In this document: positions 17,411 to 24,705 of the stretch, piece by piece | Position numbering within the stretch: position 1 is the stretch's first letter | How the letters are laid out: each line of letters begins with the position of its first letter | Assembly: GCA_021737145.1 (NCBI GenBank) | Contig: JAIPEN010000013.1 | Location: 1-64,000, forward strand | DNA: 64,000 bases | Origin: Desulfarculaceae bacterium | Lineage (GTDB): Bacteria > Desulfobacterota > Desulfarculia > Desulfarculales > Desulfarculaceae | Direction: 5' to 3' | Position numbers and translations under genes: made by a program | Notes under the pieces: generated by a model | What the model saw: only the letters and a program-made list of their open reading frames with translations | Database searches by the model: none | Told to the model about the DNA's origin: nothing

Positions 17411-17910
17411 AATCCGGACCGGATCGCCTTTTTGATTTGAGCTAAATCCGGCTTAAGCTCCTGGGCCAACAGCAGCTTGCCGTGCTTGTCCAGCACCAGC
17501 ACCGCCGGGGTGGCGATGAGGTCGTAGGCGTCGGCCAGGGGCAGGGAGTCCTTGGGGCCCAGGTCCATGAGCCAGGGCTGGGGAAGCCCGCTCTGGGCGG
17601 CATAGGCCTTCACCGCCGGGGTCATGGCCTTGCCGTCGGTGTTCACGGTCAGAAGCACGAAGGGGTTGCCCTGGAAGCTCCGGCCCAGGCTGAGCAGCTT
17701 GGGCATGTCGATGCGGCAGTGGGGGCAGGTCACCGACCAATAGACGATGAGGGCCACCTTGTCCTTGACCAGATCGGCCAGGCGGTGGTCCTTGCCATCG
17801 GTGTCGGGCAGGGTGACCTCGACCAGGGGCTGGCCCGGCCCCACCAAGGCGGCGGCCGGGGCGGCGGCCAACAGGCTGACCAGCAACGCGAGTATGATAA
17901 ACTTGGACAC
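17407..17910 (-). CDS. TlpA-like periplasmic thioredoxin
   Basis: A signal peptide (1-22, cleavage near AAALV) is followed by an AhpC/TSA-type thioredoxin fold. The redox motif is VTCPHCRID (Cys62, Cys65) and the cis-Pro motif is IATPAVLV. GTG 17910 is preferred over TTG 17913 because AAGGAG is five bases upstream of it. It should reduce disulfides in the periplasm, for example in cytochrome maturation, and could receive electrons from the CcdA-thioredoxin protein at 2189. Transcribed alone. Confidence 0.85.
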   Translation of the reverse strand: MSKFIILALLVSLLAAAPAAALVGPGQPLVEVTLPDTDGKDHRLADLVKDKVALIVYWSVTCPHCRIDMPKLLSLGRSFQGNPFVLLTVNTDGKAMTPAVKAYAAQSGLPQPWLMDLGPKDSLPLADAYDLIATPAVLVLDKHGKLLLAQELKPDLAQIKKAIRSGF

Positions 17911-17984
17911 CAAGGCTCCTTATCTCCACAGGGGTCGCCTGTCAGTGTAGCAGAGCCCGCACGGCCAGTCCAAGGAGACCCCCT

Positions 17985-18785
17985 TTGCTTAAAACCGCCC
18001 GTCACGGCGAGGTGACCCGCTTCAAGATGGGCCGCGAAATGGACGGCCAGGTCATGTACTGGTGCGCCGCCTATCTGGTTGACGGCCTGCTGGTGGACAG
18101 CGGCTGCATCCACACCGCCCAAGAACTCCTGGAGGCCTTGAAGGACAACGGGGTTCGCCAGGTGGTGAACACCCATTCCCACGAGGATCACATCGGGGCC
18201 AACGCCCTGCTGGCCGCCGAGCTGGGGGTGGAGCTTCTGGCCCCGGCCCAGGCCCTGGACTACATCGCGGGCAACGCGCCGCCGCTCTACCCCTACCAGG
18301 AACTGATGTGGGGCAAGTCACCGCCCAGCCGCCCCGCCCCCCTGGGCGATCAGGTGCGCACCCCGTCCCATCGCTTTGAGGTGATCCCCACCCCGGGGCA
18401 CAGCCAGGATTCGGTGGTGCTCTGGGAGCCGGACCAGGGCTGGGCCTTTGTGGGCGACCTGTGGCTGGTGCCCAAGCCCAAGACCAGCCGCGATTTCGAG
18501 AACAACCGCCAGACCCTGGTCTCGCTGAAGCGCCTCCGGGACCTGGAGCCAAAGACCTTGTTCACCGGCCTGGGCGACGTGGTCGAGCCGGGCGCCCAGG
18601 CCCTGGGCCAGACCATCGCCTGGCTGGAGGAGCAACAGGCCCGCATCGAAAAGCTGGCCGCCCAAGGGGTGGAGCCGGCCGAGATGGTGAAGCGGCTCTA
18701 CGGCGGGGAGAGCTCCTTCCACGGCCTGACCCAGGGCCAGTTCTGCTATGAGAATTTCGTGCGCTCCTTTCTCAAGGGGCCTTGA
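17985..18785 (+). CDS. Metallo-beta-lactamase-fold hydrolase
   Basis: A 266-residue protein starting at TTG 17985, with AAGGAG eight bases upstream. The metal site is THSHEDH (His64, His66, Asp68, His69), with TPGHSQDSVVL and FVGDLWL further on. The C-terminal helical part (about 200-266) resembles the beta-lactamase-like hydrolases that act on thioesters or lactones. Its substrate is unknown. Divergent from the TlpA-like gene; the TPR gene follows after 95 bases. Confidence 0.8.
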   Translation: MLKTARHGEVTRFKMGREMDGQVMYWCAAYLVDGLLVDSGCIHTAQELLEALKDNGVRQVVNTHSHEDHIGANALLAAELGVELLAPAQALDYIAGNAPPLYPYQELMWGKSPPSRPAPLGDQVRTPSHRFEVIPTPGHSQDSVVLWEPDQGWAFVGDLWLVPKPKTSRDFENNRQTLVSLKRLRDLEPKTLFTGLGDVVEPGAQALGQTIAWLEEQQARIEKLAAQGVEPAEMVKRLYGGESSFHGLTQGQFCYENFVRSFLKGP

Positions 18786-18880
18786 GCCGGACCGCGGCCC
18801 CGGAGTAAAGTGAAGGACAACCGCAGACAACGCCCGCACGCGCTTTGGGGCCGGGAGCCCCGTAACAACCGGAGGGGGAT

Positions 18881-19630
18881 ATGAGACCCTTGCTGAGGCA
18901 TCTGGCCGTGATGGCCGCCCTAGTCCTTTGCCTGGCCCTGGCCACGGCCGCCGGCGCGGCCACCAGCGCCGAGCTCATCGCCCAGGGCGACGCCGCCTAC
19001 GACCAGCGGGCCGACCTGGCCAAGGCCAAGGAGGCCGCCACCATCTACGAGGCGGCCCTGGCCGCCGACCCGGGGAGCGAACAGGCCGCCTGGAAGCTGG
19101 CCCGGGCCCAGTATTGGATCGGCCTGCACAGCCCCAAGGACCAGAAAGAGGCGATCTACGACAAAGGGGTGCAGGCGGCCAAAAAGGCCATCGCCATCAA
19201 CCCCAAGAGCATCGCCGGGCACTATTGGCTGGGGGTCAGCTACGGGGTCTACGGCAGCGCCAAGGGCATCATGGAGAGCCTGTCGCTGGTGGACCCCATC
19301 AAGAAGGAGATGGCCACGGTCATCGAGATGGACCCCAACTACGAGGCCGGCGGGCCCTACCGGGTGCTGGGGCGGCTCTACTACAAGCTGCCCGGCCTGT
19401 TCGGCGGCGACAACGACCTGGCGATCGAGAACCTCAAGATCGCGGTGCACAAGGGTCCTCAGCGCTACTTGAACCACATCTACCTGGCCGAGGTCTATTA
19501 CGACGAGGATGAGGTGCTCAAGGCCAACGGGCTGTTGAAGACGGTGGTGGAGGGGCCGGTGGAGCCGGGCTACGCGCCCGAGACCGCCGAGTGGAAGGCC
19601 CAGGCCAAGGAAATGCTCTCCAAGCACTAG
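18881..19630 (+). CDS. Exported TPR-repeat protein
   Basis: A 249-residue protein with a signal peptide (1-27, ending AGAATS) and TPR-like helical repeats. These include QGDAAYDQRADLAKAKEAATIYEAALAA (split by the repeat boundary), GVQAAKKAIAINP, and AIENLKIAVHKGP. The GPYRVLGRLYYKLPGLFGGD stretch recalls the TatT-like periplasmic TPR component described with some TRAP transporters, but no TRAP gene is adjacent. RBS GGAGGGG lies upstream. Partner unknown. Confidence 0.75.
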   Translation: MRPLLRHLAVMAALVLCLALATAAGAATSAELIAQGDAAYDQRADLAKAKEAATIYEAALAADPGSEQAAWKLARAQYWIGLHSPKDQKEAIYDKGVQAAKKAIAINPKSIAGHYWLGVSYGVYGSAKGIMESLSLVDPIKKEMATVIEMDPNYEAGGPYRVLGRLYYKLPGLFGGDNDLAIENLKIAVHKGPQRYLNHIYLAEVYYDEDEVLKANGLLKTVVEGPVEPGYAPETAEWKAQAKEMLSKH

Positions 19631-19701
19631 AGGGCCGCAAGCTCAACCTCCGGGCCGGTCCCGCCGGGGCCGGCCCGGTCTTATAATGAGGCAAGGAATT
19701 T

Positions 19702-19896
19702 ATGCGACGCCCGGTGGTGGACATGGCCGCCTGCACCATGTGCGAGGGCTGCCTGGACCTGGCCCCCGAGGTCTTCGGGCTAAACCAGGCCGGAGGCTAC
19801 ATCGAGGTGGCCGAGCTGGAGGCCTATCCCGAGGAGTTGGTGCAAGAGGCCGTCGCCGACTGCCCGGCCGAGGCCATCGCATGGGAGGAGGCGTGA
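19702..19896 (+). CDS. Single-cluster [4Fe-4S] ferredoxin
   Basis: A 64-residue electron carrier. Cluster ligands are Cys11, Cys14 and Cys17 (CTMCEGC) and Cys54 (DCPAEAI), the layout of monocluster 4Fe-4S or 3Fe-4S ferredoxins. Its stop overlaps the rubrerythrin start (TGATG), so the pair is translationally coupled. It probably delivers electrons to the rubrerythrin peroxidase site. Confidence 0.9.
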   Translation: MRRPVVDMAACTMCEGCLDLAPEVFGLNQAGGYIEVAELEAYPEELVQEAVADCPAEAIAWEEA

Positions 19897-20507
19897 TGAA
19901 ACGCTGGCGCTGCACGGTCTGCGGATATGTGCACCAGGGCAAGAGCCCGCCCGACCCCTGCCCCCAGTGCGGGGCGCCCATGAACCGCTTTGTCCTGGAC
20001 CAGCCCTTGGAGCCGGAGCTGGAGGAGATGGTGCGGGCCGCCTTTGCCGGCGAGGCCAAGGCCGCCGCGCGCAACAGCGCCTTTGCCCGCCGGGCCAAAG
20101 CCGAGGGCCTGCCCCAGGTGGCCGCCCTGTTCGCGGCGGTGGCCGAGGCCGAGCGGGTGCACGCGGCCGAGCTGCTGCCCTATCTGGAGGGCGCGGTGGG
20201 CTCCACCGAGGAAAACCTGCAAGCCGCCTTTGAGCACGAGATCGACGCCAAGAGCGGCCACTACCCGCCCATCATCGCCCAGGCCATCAAGGCCAAGCGT
20301 CCCGATTTGGAGTGGGCCCTGGTGCGCTCCCGCGACGTGGAGACCCGCCACGCCGAGCTGTACAAGCGGGCGCTGGGGGCCCTGGCCGCCGAGCGCGAGG
20401 TGACCTACCACGTGTGCGAGGTCTGCGGCTACGTGTTCGACGGCTCGCTGCCGGACAAATGCCCGGTGTGCCTGAGCGGCAAGGACAAGTTCAAGAAGAT
20501 AGGTTGA
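19896..20507 (+). CDS. Rubrerythrin with rubredoxin-like domains at both ends
   Basis: A 203-residue peroxide-reducing protein for oxidative-stress defence in anaerobes. The N-terminal zinc-ribbon/rubredoxin-like knot has Cys6, Cys9, Cys22 and Cys25. The central four-helix ferritin-like diiron domain follows, with GEAKAAARNSAF, EAERVHA, EHEIDAKSGHY and DVETRHAELY (the ExxH pairs). A second rubredoxin-like domain closes the protein (VCEVCGY...KCPVC). Classical rubrerythrin has only the C-terminal rubredoxin and the reverse form only the N-terminal one. RBS GGAGGAGG precedes the start. A terminator follows at once. Confidence 0.9.
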   Translation: MKRWRCTVCGYVHQGKSPPDPCPQCGAPMNRFVLDQPLEPELEEMVRAAFAGEAKAAARNSAFARRAKAEGLPQVAALFAAVAEAERVHAAELLPYLEGAVGSTEENLQAAFEHEIDAKSGHYPPIIAQAIKAKRPDLEWALVRSRDVETRHAELYKRALGALAAEREVTYHVCEVCGYVFDGSLPDKCPVCLSGKDKFKKIG

Positions 20508-20528
20508 TCCTGGTTTGATCCAACACCA

Positions 20529-20565
20529 AGGCCCTTCTCCACGGCGGAGAAGGGCCTGGCTTTTT
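20529..20565 (+). terminator. Terminator of the ferredoxin-rubrerythrin operon
   Basis: Perfect 12-bp stem (20529-20540 with 20546-20557), five-base loop, then GGCTTTTT. It lies 21 bases after the rubrerythrin stop and just outside the convergent 52-residue gene. Confidence 0.9.
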
Positions 20566-20579
20566 GCGCTCCAAAGAGG

Positions 20580-20738
20580 CTAATCCCCGATGGCGACCCC
20601 GGCGGTGGCATCGTCGATGCACTTGCTCAGCTCATCCTGGCTGGCGTCCTTGGGGTCTTTGAGCGCCGACACCGGGCAGATGAACTGGTTGCCCGCCTTG
20701 TCCTTAACCCACACGAATCCCTCATGAGTTTCAGCCAT
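20580..20738 (-). CDS. Small conserved-looking 52-residue protein
   Basis: Minus-strand ATG at 20738 to TAG at 20580. It begins MAETHEGFVWVKDKAGNQF and ends DDATAGVAIGD. A very strong RBS (AAGGAGGG) lies nine bases before the ATG. The protein is acidic, without signal peptide or membrane segment, and has two isolated cysteines (ICPVS and SKCID). No known domain recognised. The upstream region has a near-consensus promoter built into a perfect palindrome (20762-20803), so the gene looks real and regulated. Confidence 0.75.
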   Translation of the reverse strand: MAETHEGFVWVKDKAGNQFICPVSALKDPKDASQDELSKCIDDATAGVAIGD

Positions 20739-20761
20739 GGCCCTACCCTCCTTGCTAATGG

Positions 20762-20803
20762 GACATTAAATCCAGATTGAAGCCGAAGGGGATTTAATGT
20801 CAA
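20762..20803 (-). promoter_or_regulatory. Promoter embedded in a 12-bp palindrome
   Basis: GACATTAAATCC (20762-20773) and GGATTTAATGTC (20790-20801) are perfect inverted repeats with a 16-base spacer. On the minus strand TTGACA (20803-20798) is a perfect -35 that overlaps one arm. TTCAAT (20781-20776) is a plausible -10 at 16-base spacing, and the other arm covers the expected start site. This is the geometry of a repressor-controlled promoter for the 52-residue gene, or of a 5' hairpin. Confidence 0.6.
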
Positions 20804-20850
20804 GCGGGGAGTAGGACTTTAGTTGTCGGCTGAAAAAAGGCGCGCGGGGC

Positions 20851-21324
20851 CTACAGCTTATACTCCAGGCGCTGCCGCCGGGACCGTGGCGAGCCGCCCA
20901 GGCTGAGCCAGCGGCCGGGCCAGGCCAGCAGCCACAGGGCGGGCAGGGCCATCAGGGCGTCGCGCACCGCGGCCTCGTACCCCGCCGGATGCTCCGCCTG
21001 CCCCGGGAAGCAGCCGCAGTCAAAGCCGGCCCCGGTGAGTCCGGCGTAGATCATCAGGCCGGTGAAGAACACCATCAGCCCGGTGGCCCCCAGGGCCGCC
21101 GCCCGGGTGGCCAGGCCCAACAGCAGGCACACCGCCAGCACCAGCTCCAGCCAGGCCATCAGCACGCTGCCCGGGTTGACCAGCCACAAGGGGATGAGGT
21201 CGTAGCGGGCCACCGCCGCGGCAAAGGTGGCCGGGTCCCACACCTTGTCGTGGGCCGCCCACAAGAACAGCCCGGCCAAAAACAGGCGGCAGGCCAGGGA
21301 AACAAGCTCGGCCAGGGACCTCAT
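20851..21324 (-). CDS. MauE/DoxX-family membrane protein
   Basis: A 157-residue protein with four predicted membrane helices (near 8-26, 50-72, 78-98 and 125-145). The layout fits the DoxX/MauE superfamily: ACRLFLAGLFLWAAHDKVWDP at the start and FDCGCFPG between helices three and four. The CGC motif in the loop is typical of MauE-like members linked to thiol or quinone redox. The ATG at 21324 overlaps the stop of the rhodanese-like gene (ATGA), so it is the second gene of a two-gene operon. Confidence 0.8.
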   Translation of the reverse strand: MRSLAELVSLACRLFLAGLFLWAAHDKVWDPATFAAAVARYDLIPLWLVNPGSVLMAWLELVLAVCLLLGLATRAAALGATGLMVFFTGLMIYAGLTGAGFDCGCFPGQAEHPAGYEAAVRDALMALPALWLLAWPGRWLSLGGSPRSRRQRLEYKL

Positions 21325-21800
21325 GGCCGCGCCCTCCGGGGGGCCCGCACCGGCAGGCCGGCGGCCTTCCACTGGGCCAGGCTCCCGTCCCACACATAGA
21401 CCCGGGCCAGGCCCTGGCCCCGCAAATACTGGCCGATCTGGGCGGCGGGCCAACGGCTGCGGTAGCGGCCGTAGACCACCACCGCCGGAGCCGCCTTGAG
21501 AATGTCCCCCAGCAGGGGCCAGAGCAGCTTTATCTCGCCGGGATAGAGGTTCACCGCTCCGCCCGCGTGGGCCAGCTTGTAGTCCCCCGCCTCGCGGGCG
21601 TCCACCAGCATGGCGCCCTGGGCCAGCAACCGCTCGGCCTGGGCCAGGTCCGCCTTTTGCCAGGCGGGACTGCTTATATAGGCGGGCAGCCAGCCGATGC
21701 CCTGGGGCATGACCAGATTGAAGACCAGGCCCGCCGCGGCGGACGTGGCCACGATGATGGCCAGGGACAACAGCATGGGGAGGGATCGGCGTCGGCGCAA
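21321..21800 (-). CDS. Membrane-anchored rhodanese-like protein without active-site cysteine
   Basis: TTG 21800 is chosen because TGGAG lies upstream and it supplies an Arg-rich n-region (RRRRS) to the membrane anchor at about 8-30; ATG 21776 is an alternative. A rhodanese fold follows, with MLVDAREAGDYKLAHAGGAV and VYVWDGSLAQWKAAGLPV. At the catalytic position, where sulfurtransferases have VVYCxxGxRS, it reads VVYGRYRSR: the Cys is Gly111. It therefore cannot carry a persulfide at the normal site. Coupled to the MauE/DoxX protein. Confidence 0.82.
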   Translation of the reverse strand: MRRRRSLPMLLSLAIIVATSAAAGLVFNLVMPQGIGWLPAYISSPAWQKADLAQAERLLAQGAMLVDAREAGDYKLAHAGGAVNLYPGEIKLLWPLLGDILKAAPAVVVYGRYRSRWPAAQIGQYLRGQGLARVYVWDGSLAQWKAAGLPVRAPRRARP

Positions 21801-21898
21801 GCGAACAACTCCAGCGTGGTTACCGGAGCCAGTGTAGCCCGCCGGATGCCCGTCCGCAAGCCGCCCGGCCGGCCAGTTGGGAGAGACTATCAAAGCAG

Positions 21899-21927
21899 TT
21901 GAAACAACCTTATTTAAGTGCTACATT
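21899..21927 (+). promoter_or_regulatory. Candidate promoter for the SGNH lipoprotein gene
   Basis: TTGAAA (21899-21904), 17-base spacer, TACATT (21922-21927). The region is locally AT-rich in a GC-rich genome and lies about 60 bases before the GTG start. Hexamer matches are four or more of six each. Confidence 0.4.
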
Positions 21928-21987
21928 CATCAGTCGACACCACAACTTATCTTGGAAACGCTGGGACGTCCGCAGAGGAGGGGCAGC

Positions 21988-22614
21988 GTGAAGCGCCTGC
22001 TTGCAATAGTGTTGGTGTTGGCCATGGCCGTGGTTTCGCTCAGCTCCTGTAGCGGCGGCGGCGGCGGAGGCCAAAGCGGCAACACTCTATCCAAAGACGA
22101 CATCGTCATCATGTTGGGCAACTCCATCACCCGGCGCGGCGATTGGTCGGGCCTGTTCCCCAACAACACCTTCCTCAACTACGGCATCGACGGCGCCGAG
22201 ACCAGCCAGATCCTCTCGAGGCTCAGCGCGGCCCTGTCCCGCAATCCCAAGGTGCTTTGCATCATGGGCGGGATCAACGACTTTATCCACGGCCTGTCGG
22301 TGAGCACCGCCTACAACAACCTGCGCCAGATCGTTATACGTTCCAAGGCGGCCGGGGTCATCGTCATCGTGCAGGCCACCCTGTACACCGGCGCGGACTA
22401 TCCCAACTCCACCCGGATCAACCCCAAGGTGACCGAGCTGAACCACATGCTCAACGGCCTGGCCACCGCCGAGGGCCAGACCTGGCTGGACCTCAACTCC
22501 ACCATGGCCGAAAACAGCACCCTCAAGGTGCAGTACCTGCTAACCGACAACCTGCACCTGAACAGCGACGGCTACGCGGAGTGGGCCGACCGGCTCAACA
22601 GCGCCCTGCCCTAG
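21988..22614 (+). CDS. SGNH/GDSL hydrolase lipoprotein
   Basis: GTG 21988 follows AGAGGAGGGG and gives 208 residues with a lipoprotein signal (SLSSC, Cys21) and a Gly-rich linker. The SGNH blocks are present: GNSIT (block I, Ser46), NYGIDG (block II), GGIND (block III, Asn97) and DNLHLNSDG (block V, Asp187 and His190). It should be an outer-membrane or periplasmic esterase acting on lipids or acetylated glycans. Single gene with its own terminator. Confidence 0.88.
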   Translation: MKRLLAIVLVLAMAVVSLSSCSGGGGGGQSGNTLSKDDIVIMLGNSITRRGDWSGLFPNNTFLNYGIDGAETSQILSRLSAALSRNPKVLCIMGGINDFIHGLSVSTAYNNLRQIVIRSKAAGVIVIVQATLYTGADYPNSTRINPKVTELNHMLNGLATAEGQTWLDLNSTMAENSTLKVQYLLTDNLHLNSDGYAEWADRLNSALP

Positions 22615-22640
22615 CCCGCCCCACCAGCTAGAAACAACAG

Positions 22641-22673
22641 CGCCCCGGCCGATCATGGCCGAGGCGTTTTTTT
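22641..22673 (+). terminator. Terminator after SGNH hydrolase
   Basis: CGCC-C-CGGCC (22641-22650) pairs with GGCCG-A-GGCG (22657-22666) around a six-base loop, followed by seven T (22667-22673). Confidence 0.9.
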
Positions 22674-22737
22674 GTGTAGCTAGCCTTGCAGGCCGTCCGG
22701 GACGCCAGTTCACCCCGCCCCCTTTGCCTGCAACAGG

Positions 22738-22863
22738 GGTAGGCTGCTCCAGGCGCAGCCGAAAGGCGAAGTTGTGGGGGTTTGACGACGCAGGCGTATA
22801 TGGCAATACGCCGAGGAGGCAAAGCCCGAAACGAGCCTTGCAGGCCGCCTGGGGCAGCCTACC
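22738..22863. repeat. Dispersed repeat family B, copy 1
   Basis: Ends are an 18-bp inverted repeat with one mismatch (22738-22755 and 22846-22863). The right arm includes the stop codon of the acyl-CoA synthetase gene. The core 22781-22836 is shared with 48752-48808: TTTGACG, the hairpin GGCGTAT/ATACGCC (22793-22799 and 22806-22812), GG-GGCAAA and CGAAACGAGC. CTTGCAGGCCG occurs as a direct repeat at about 22685 and 22838. No gene is supported in this gap. Confidence 0.7.
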
Positions 22864-24688
22864 GGTACATCATGTTGATCAGGTCCGCGTAAGTCTCATT
22901 AATATACTTGCGCTTGACCTTCATGGTGGGGGTGACCTCGCCGTCCTCTTCCAAGAGCTTCTTGGGCAGGATGGTGAAGCGCTTGATCTGCTCCACCCGG
23001 GCCAGGGTCTTGTTGACCGTTTCGATCTCCTGGCCGATGAGCTGGTTCACCTCTTTGGCCTTGGTTAGGCTGGCGTAGGTGGTGAAGGGTATTTTTTGGT
23101 CCTGGGCATACTTGACCACGTTGTCTTCGTCGATGAACACCAGGGCGGAGACGTACTTGCGCTGGTCGCCGATGATCACCGCATCGTTGATGTAGGGGCT
23201 GAACTTGAGCTTGTTCTCGATGTACTGGGGCGCGATGTTCTTGCCGCCGCTGGTGATGATCAGGTCCTTCTTGCGGTCGGTGATGGTCAGGTAGCCGCGC
23301 TCGTCCATCTGGCCCACGTCGCCCGAGTGCAGCCAGCCGTCTTCCAGGGTTTCGTCCGTGGCCTCGGGGTTCCGGTAGTAGCCCAGGAACACGTTCTCGC
23401 CCTTGACCAGGATCTCGCCGTCGTCGTCGATCTTCACCCTGACCCCGGGGATCTCGGGGCCCACGTTGTCCGCCTCGATGATGTCGCCCTGGTGGATGGT
23501 GGTGGGCCCGGTGTCCTCGGTCTGGCCGTACACCTGCCTCAGCGGCAGGCCGATGGCGTGGTAGAACCTCAGCACGTCCGGGCCGATGGGCGCGGCCCCG
23601 CTGACCGCCAGGCGCACCCGCTCCAGGCCCAGGCGCTCCTTGAGCTTTTTGAACACCAAAAAGTGGGCCAGGTTGAAGGCCACCCGAAGCCCCGGATTCA
23701 CCCCGCCCGGCGAAAGGCGGGCCGCGGCCCGGCGCTTGCCCAGCTTCAGGGCCAGGCCGAAGACCAGGCGCTTGAACCAGGTGGCGTCCTTCATCCTGAT
23801 GAAGATGGCGCTGGAGTATTTTTCCCAGATGCGGGGCACCGCGAAGAACACGGTGGGGCTCACCTCCACCACGTTCTCGGTCACCGTGTCCACGTTCTCG
23901 ATGAAGTTGATGGTGTACATGAAACGAAGGTGCATGTAGACCGAGAACATGCGCTCGGCGATGTGGCTCAGCGGCAAGAAGCTCAGCAGCTCGTCGTCCT
24001 CGTACACCGGGATGGCCTTGGCCAGGGCCTTGGTGGTCCAGAGCACGTTGTTGTGGCTGAGCATGGCCCCCTTGGGCGGGCCGGTGGTGCCGGAGGTGTA
24101 GATGAGCAGGGCCAGGTCGTCGCGCCCCCGGGAGGCCAGGCGCTGTTCGAACAGGCCGGGGTTGGCCGCGTCGTGCTCGTCGCCCAGGGCCAGGAGCTCA
24201 TCGAAGCTCATCACCATGGGGTCTGAAAAGTGCCTGAGGCCCTCGGTGTCGATGACCACGATCTTGGACAGGTTGGGGCAGTCGCCGCGCACCTCCAGGG
24301 CCTTGTCCAGCTGCTCCTCGTCCTCCACCACATAGATCTTGGCCTCGGAGTGGCCCAGGATGTAGCCGCACTCCTCGGCCGCGTTGGTGGTGTAGATGCC
24401 GGTGGTCACCCCGCCGGCGGCCATGGTGCCCATGTCGGCGTAGAGCCACTCGGGCCGGTTCTCCCCGATCACCGCCACGATGTCGCCGGGGCCCACCCCC
24501 AGGGCCACCAGGCCCATGGCCGCGGAGCGCGACTTTTGGCCGTAGGTGGTCCAGGAGATGTCGTGCCACAGGCCGAACTCCTTGACCCGCATGGCGGTGC
24601 GCTCCCCCAGACGGGCCACCCGCTCGAATAAAAGCTGTGGAATATTGTTGACGGCCTGGGATTCGGAGGGCGGGGCGGGGGTGCTCAT
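22859..24688 (-). CDS. Long-chain acyl-CoA synthetase (AMP-forming)
   Basis: Activates fatty acids to acyl-CoA with ATP via an acyl-adenylate; membrane-associated. The ATG at 24688, with AAAGGGAG upstream, gives 609 residues. The AMP-binding P-loop YTSGTTGPPKGAML, SFLPLSHIAERM, YGQTEDTG and DGWLHSGDVG motifs are present, and the C-terminal catalytic Lys region reads GKNIAPQYIE. The long form with YTSGTTG and LPLSHIAERMF resembles FadD15-type enzymes. pcnB ends 17 bases upstream on the same strand; repeat B copy 1 lies directly downstream. Confidence 0.93.
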   Translation of the reverse strand: MSTPAPPSESQAVNNIPQLLFERVARLGERTAMRVKEFGLWHDISWTTYGQKSRSAAMGLVALGVGPGDIVAVIGENRPEWLYADMGTMAAGGVTTGIYTTNAAEECGYILGHSEAKIYVVEDEEQLDKALEVRGDCPNLSKIVVIDTEGLRHFSDPMVMSFDELLALGDEHDAANPGLFEQRLASRGRDDLALLIYTSGTTGPPKGAMLSHNNVLWTTKALAKAIPVYEDDELLSFLPLSHIAERMFSVYMHLRFMYTINFIENVDTVTENVVEVSPTVFFAVPRIWEKYSSAIFIRMKDATWFKRLVFGLALKLGKRRAAARLSPGGVNPGLRVAFNLAHFLVFKKLKERLGLERVRLAVSGAAPIGPDVLRFYHAIGLPLRQVYGQTEDTGPTTIHQGDIIEADNVGPEIPGVRVKIDDDGEILVKGENVFLGYYRNPEATDETLEDGWLHSGDVGQMDERGYLTITDRKKDLIITSGGKNIAPQYIENKLKFSPYINDAVIIGDQRKYVSALVFIDEDNVVKYAQDQKIPFTTYASLTKAKEVNQLIGQEIETVNKTLARVEQIKRFTILPKKLLEEDGEVTPTMKVKRKYINETYADLINMMYR

Positions 24689-24705
24689 GGGGCGCTCCCT
24701 TTGTC

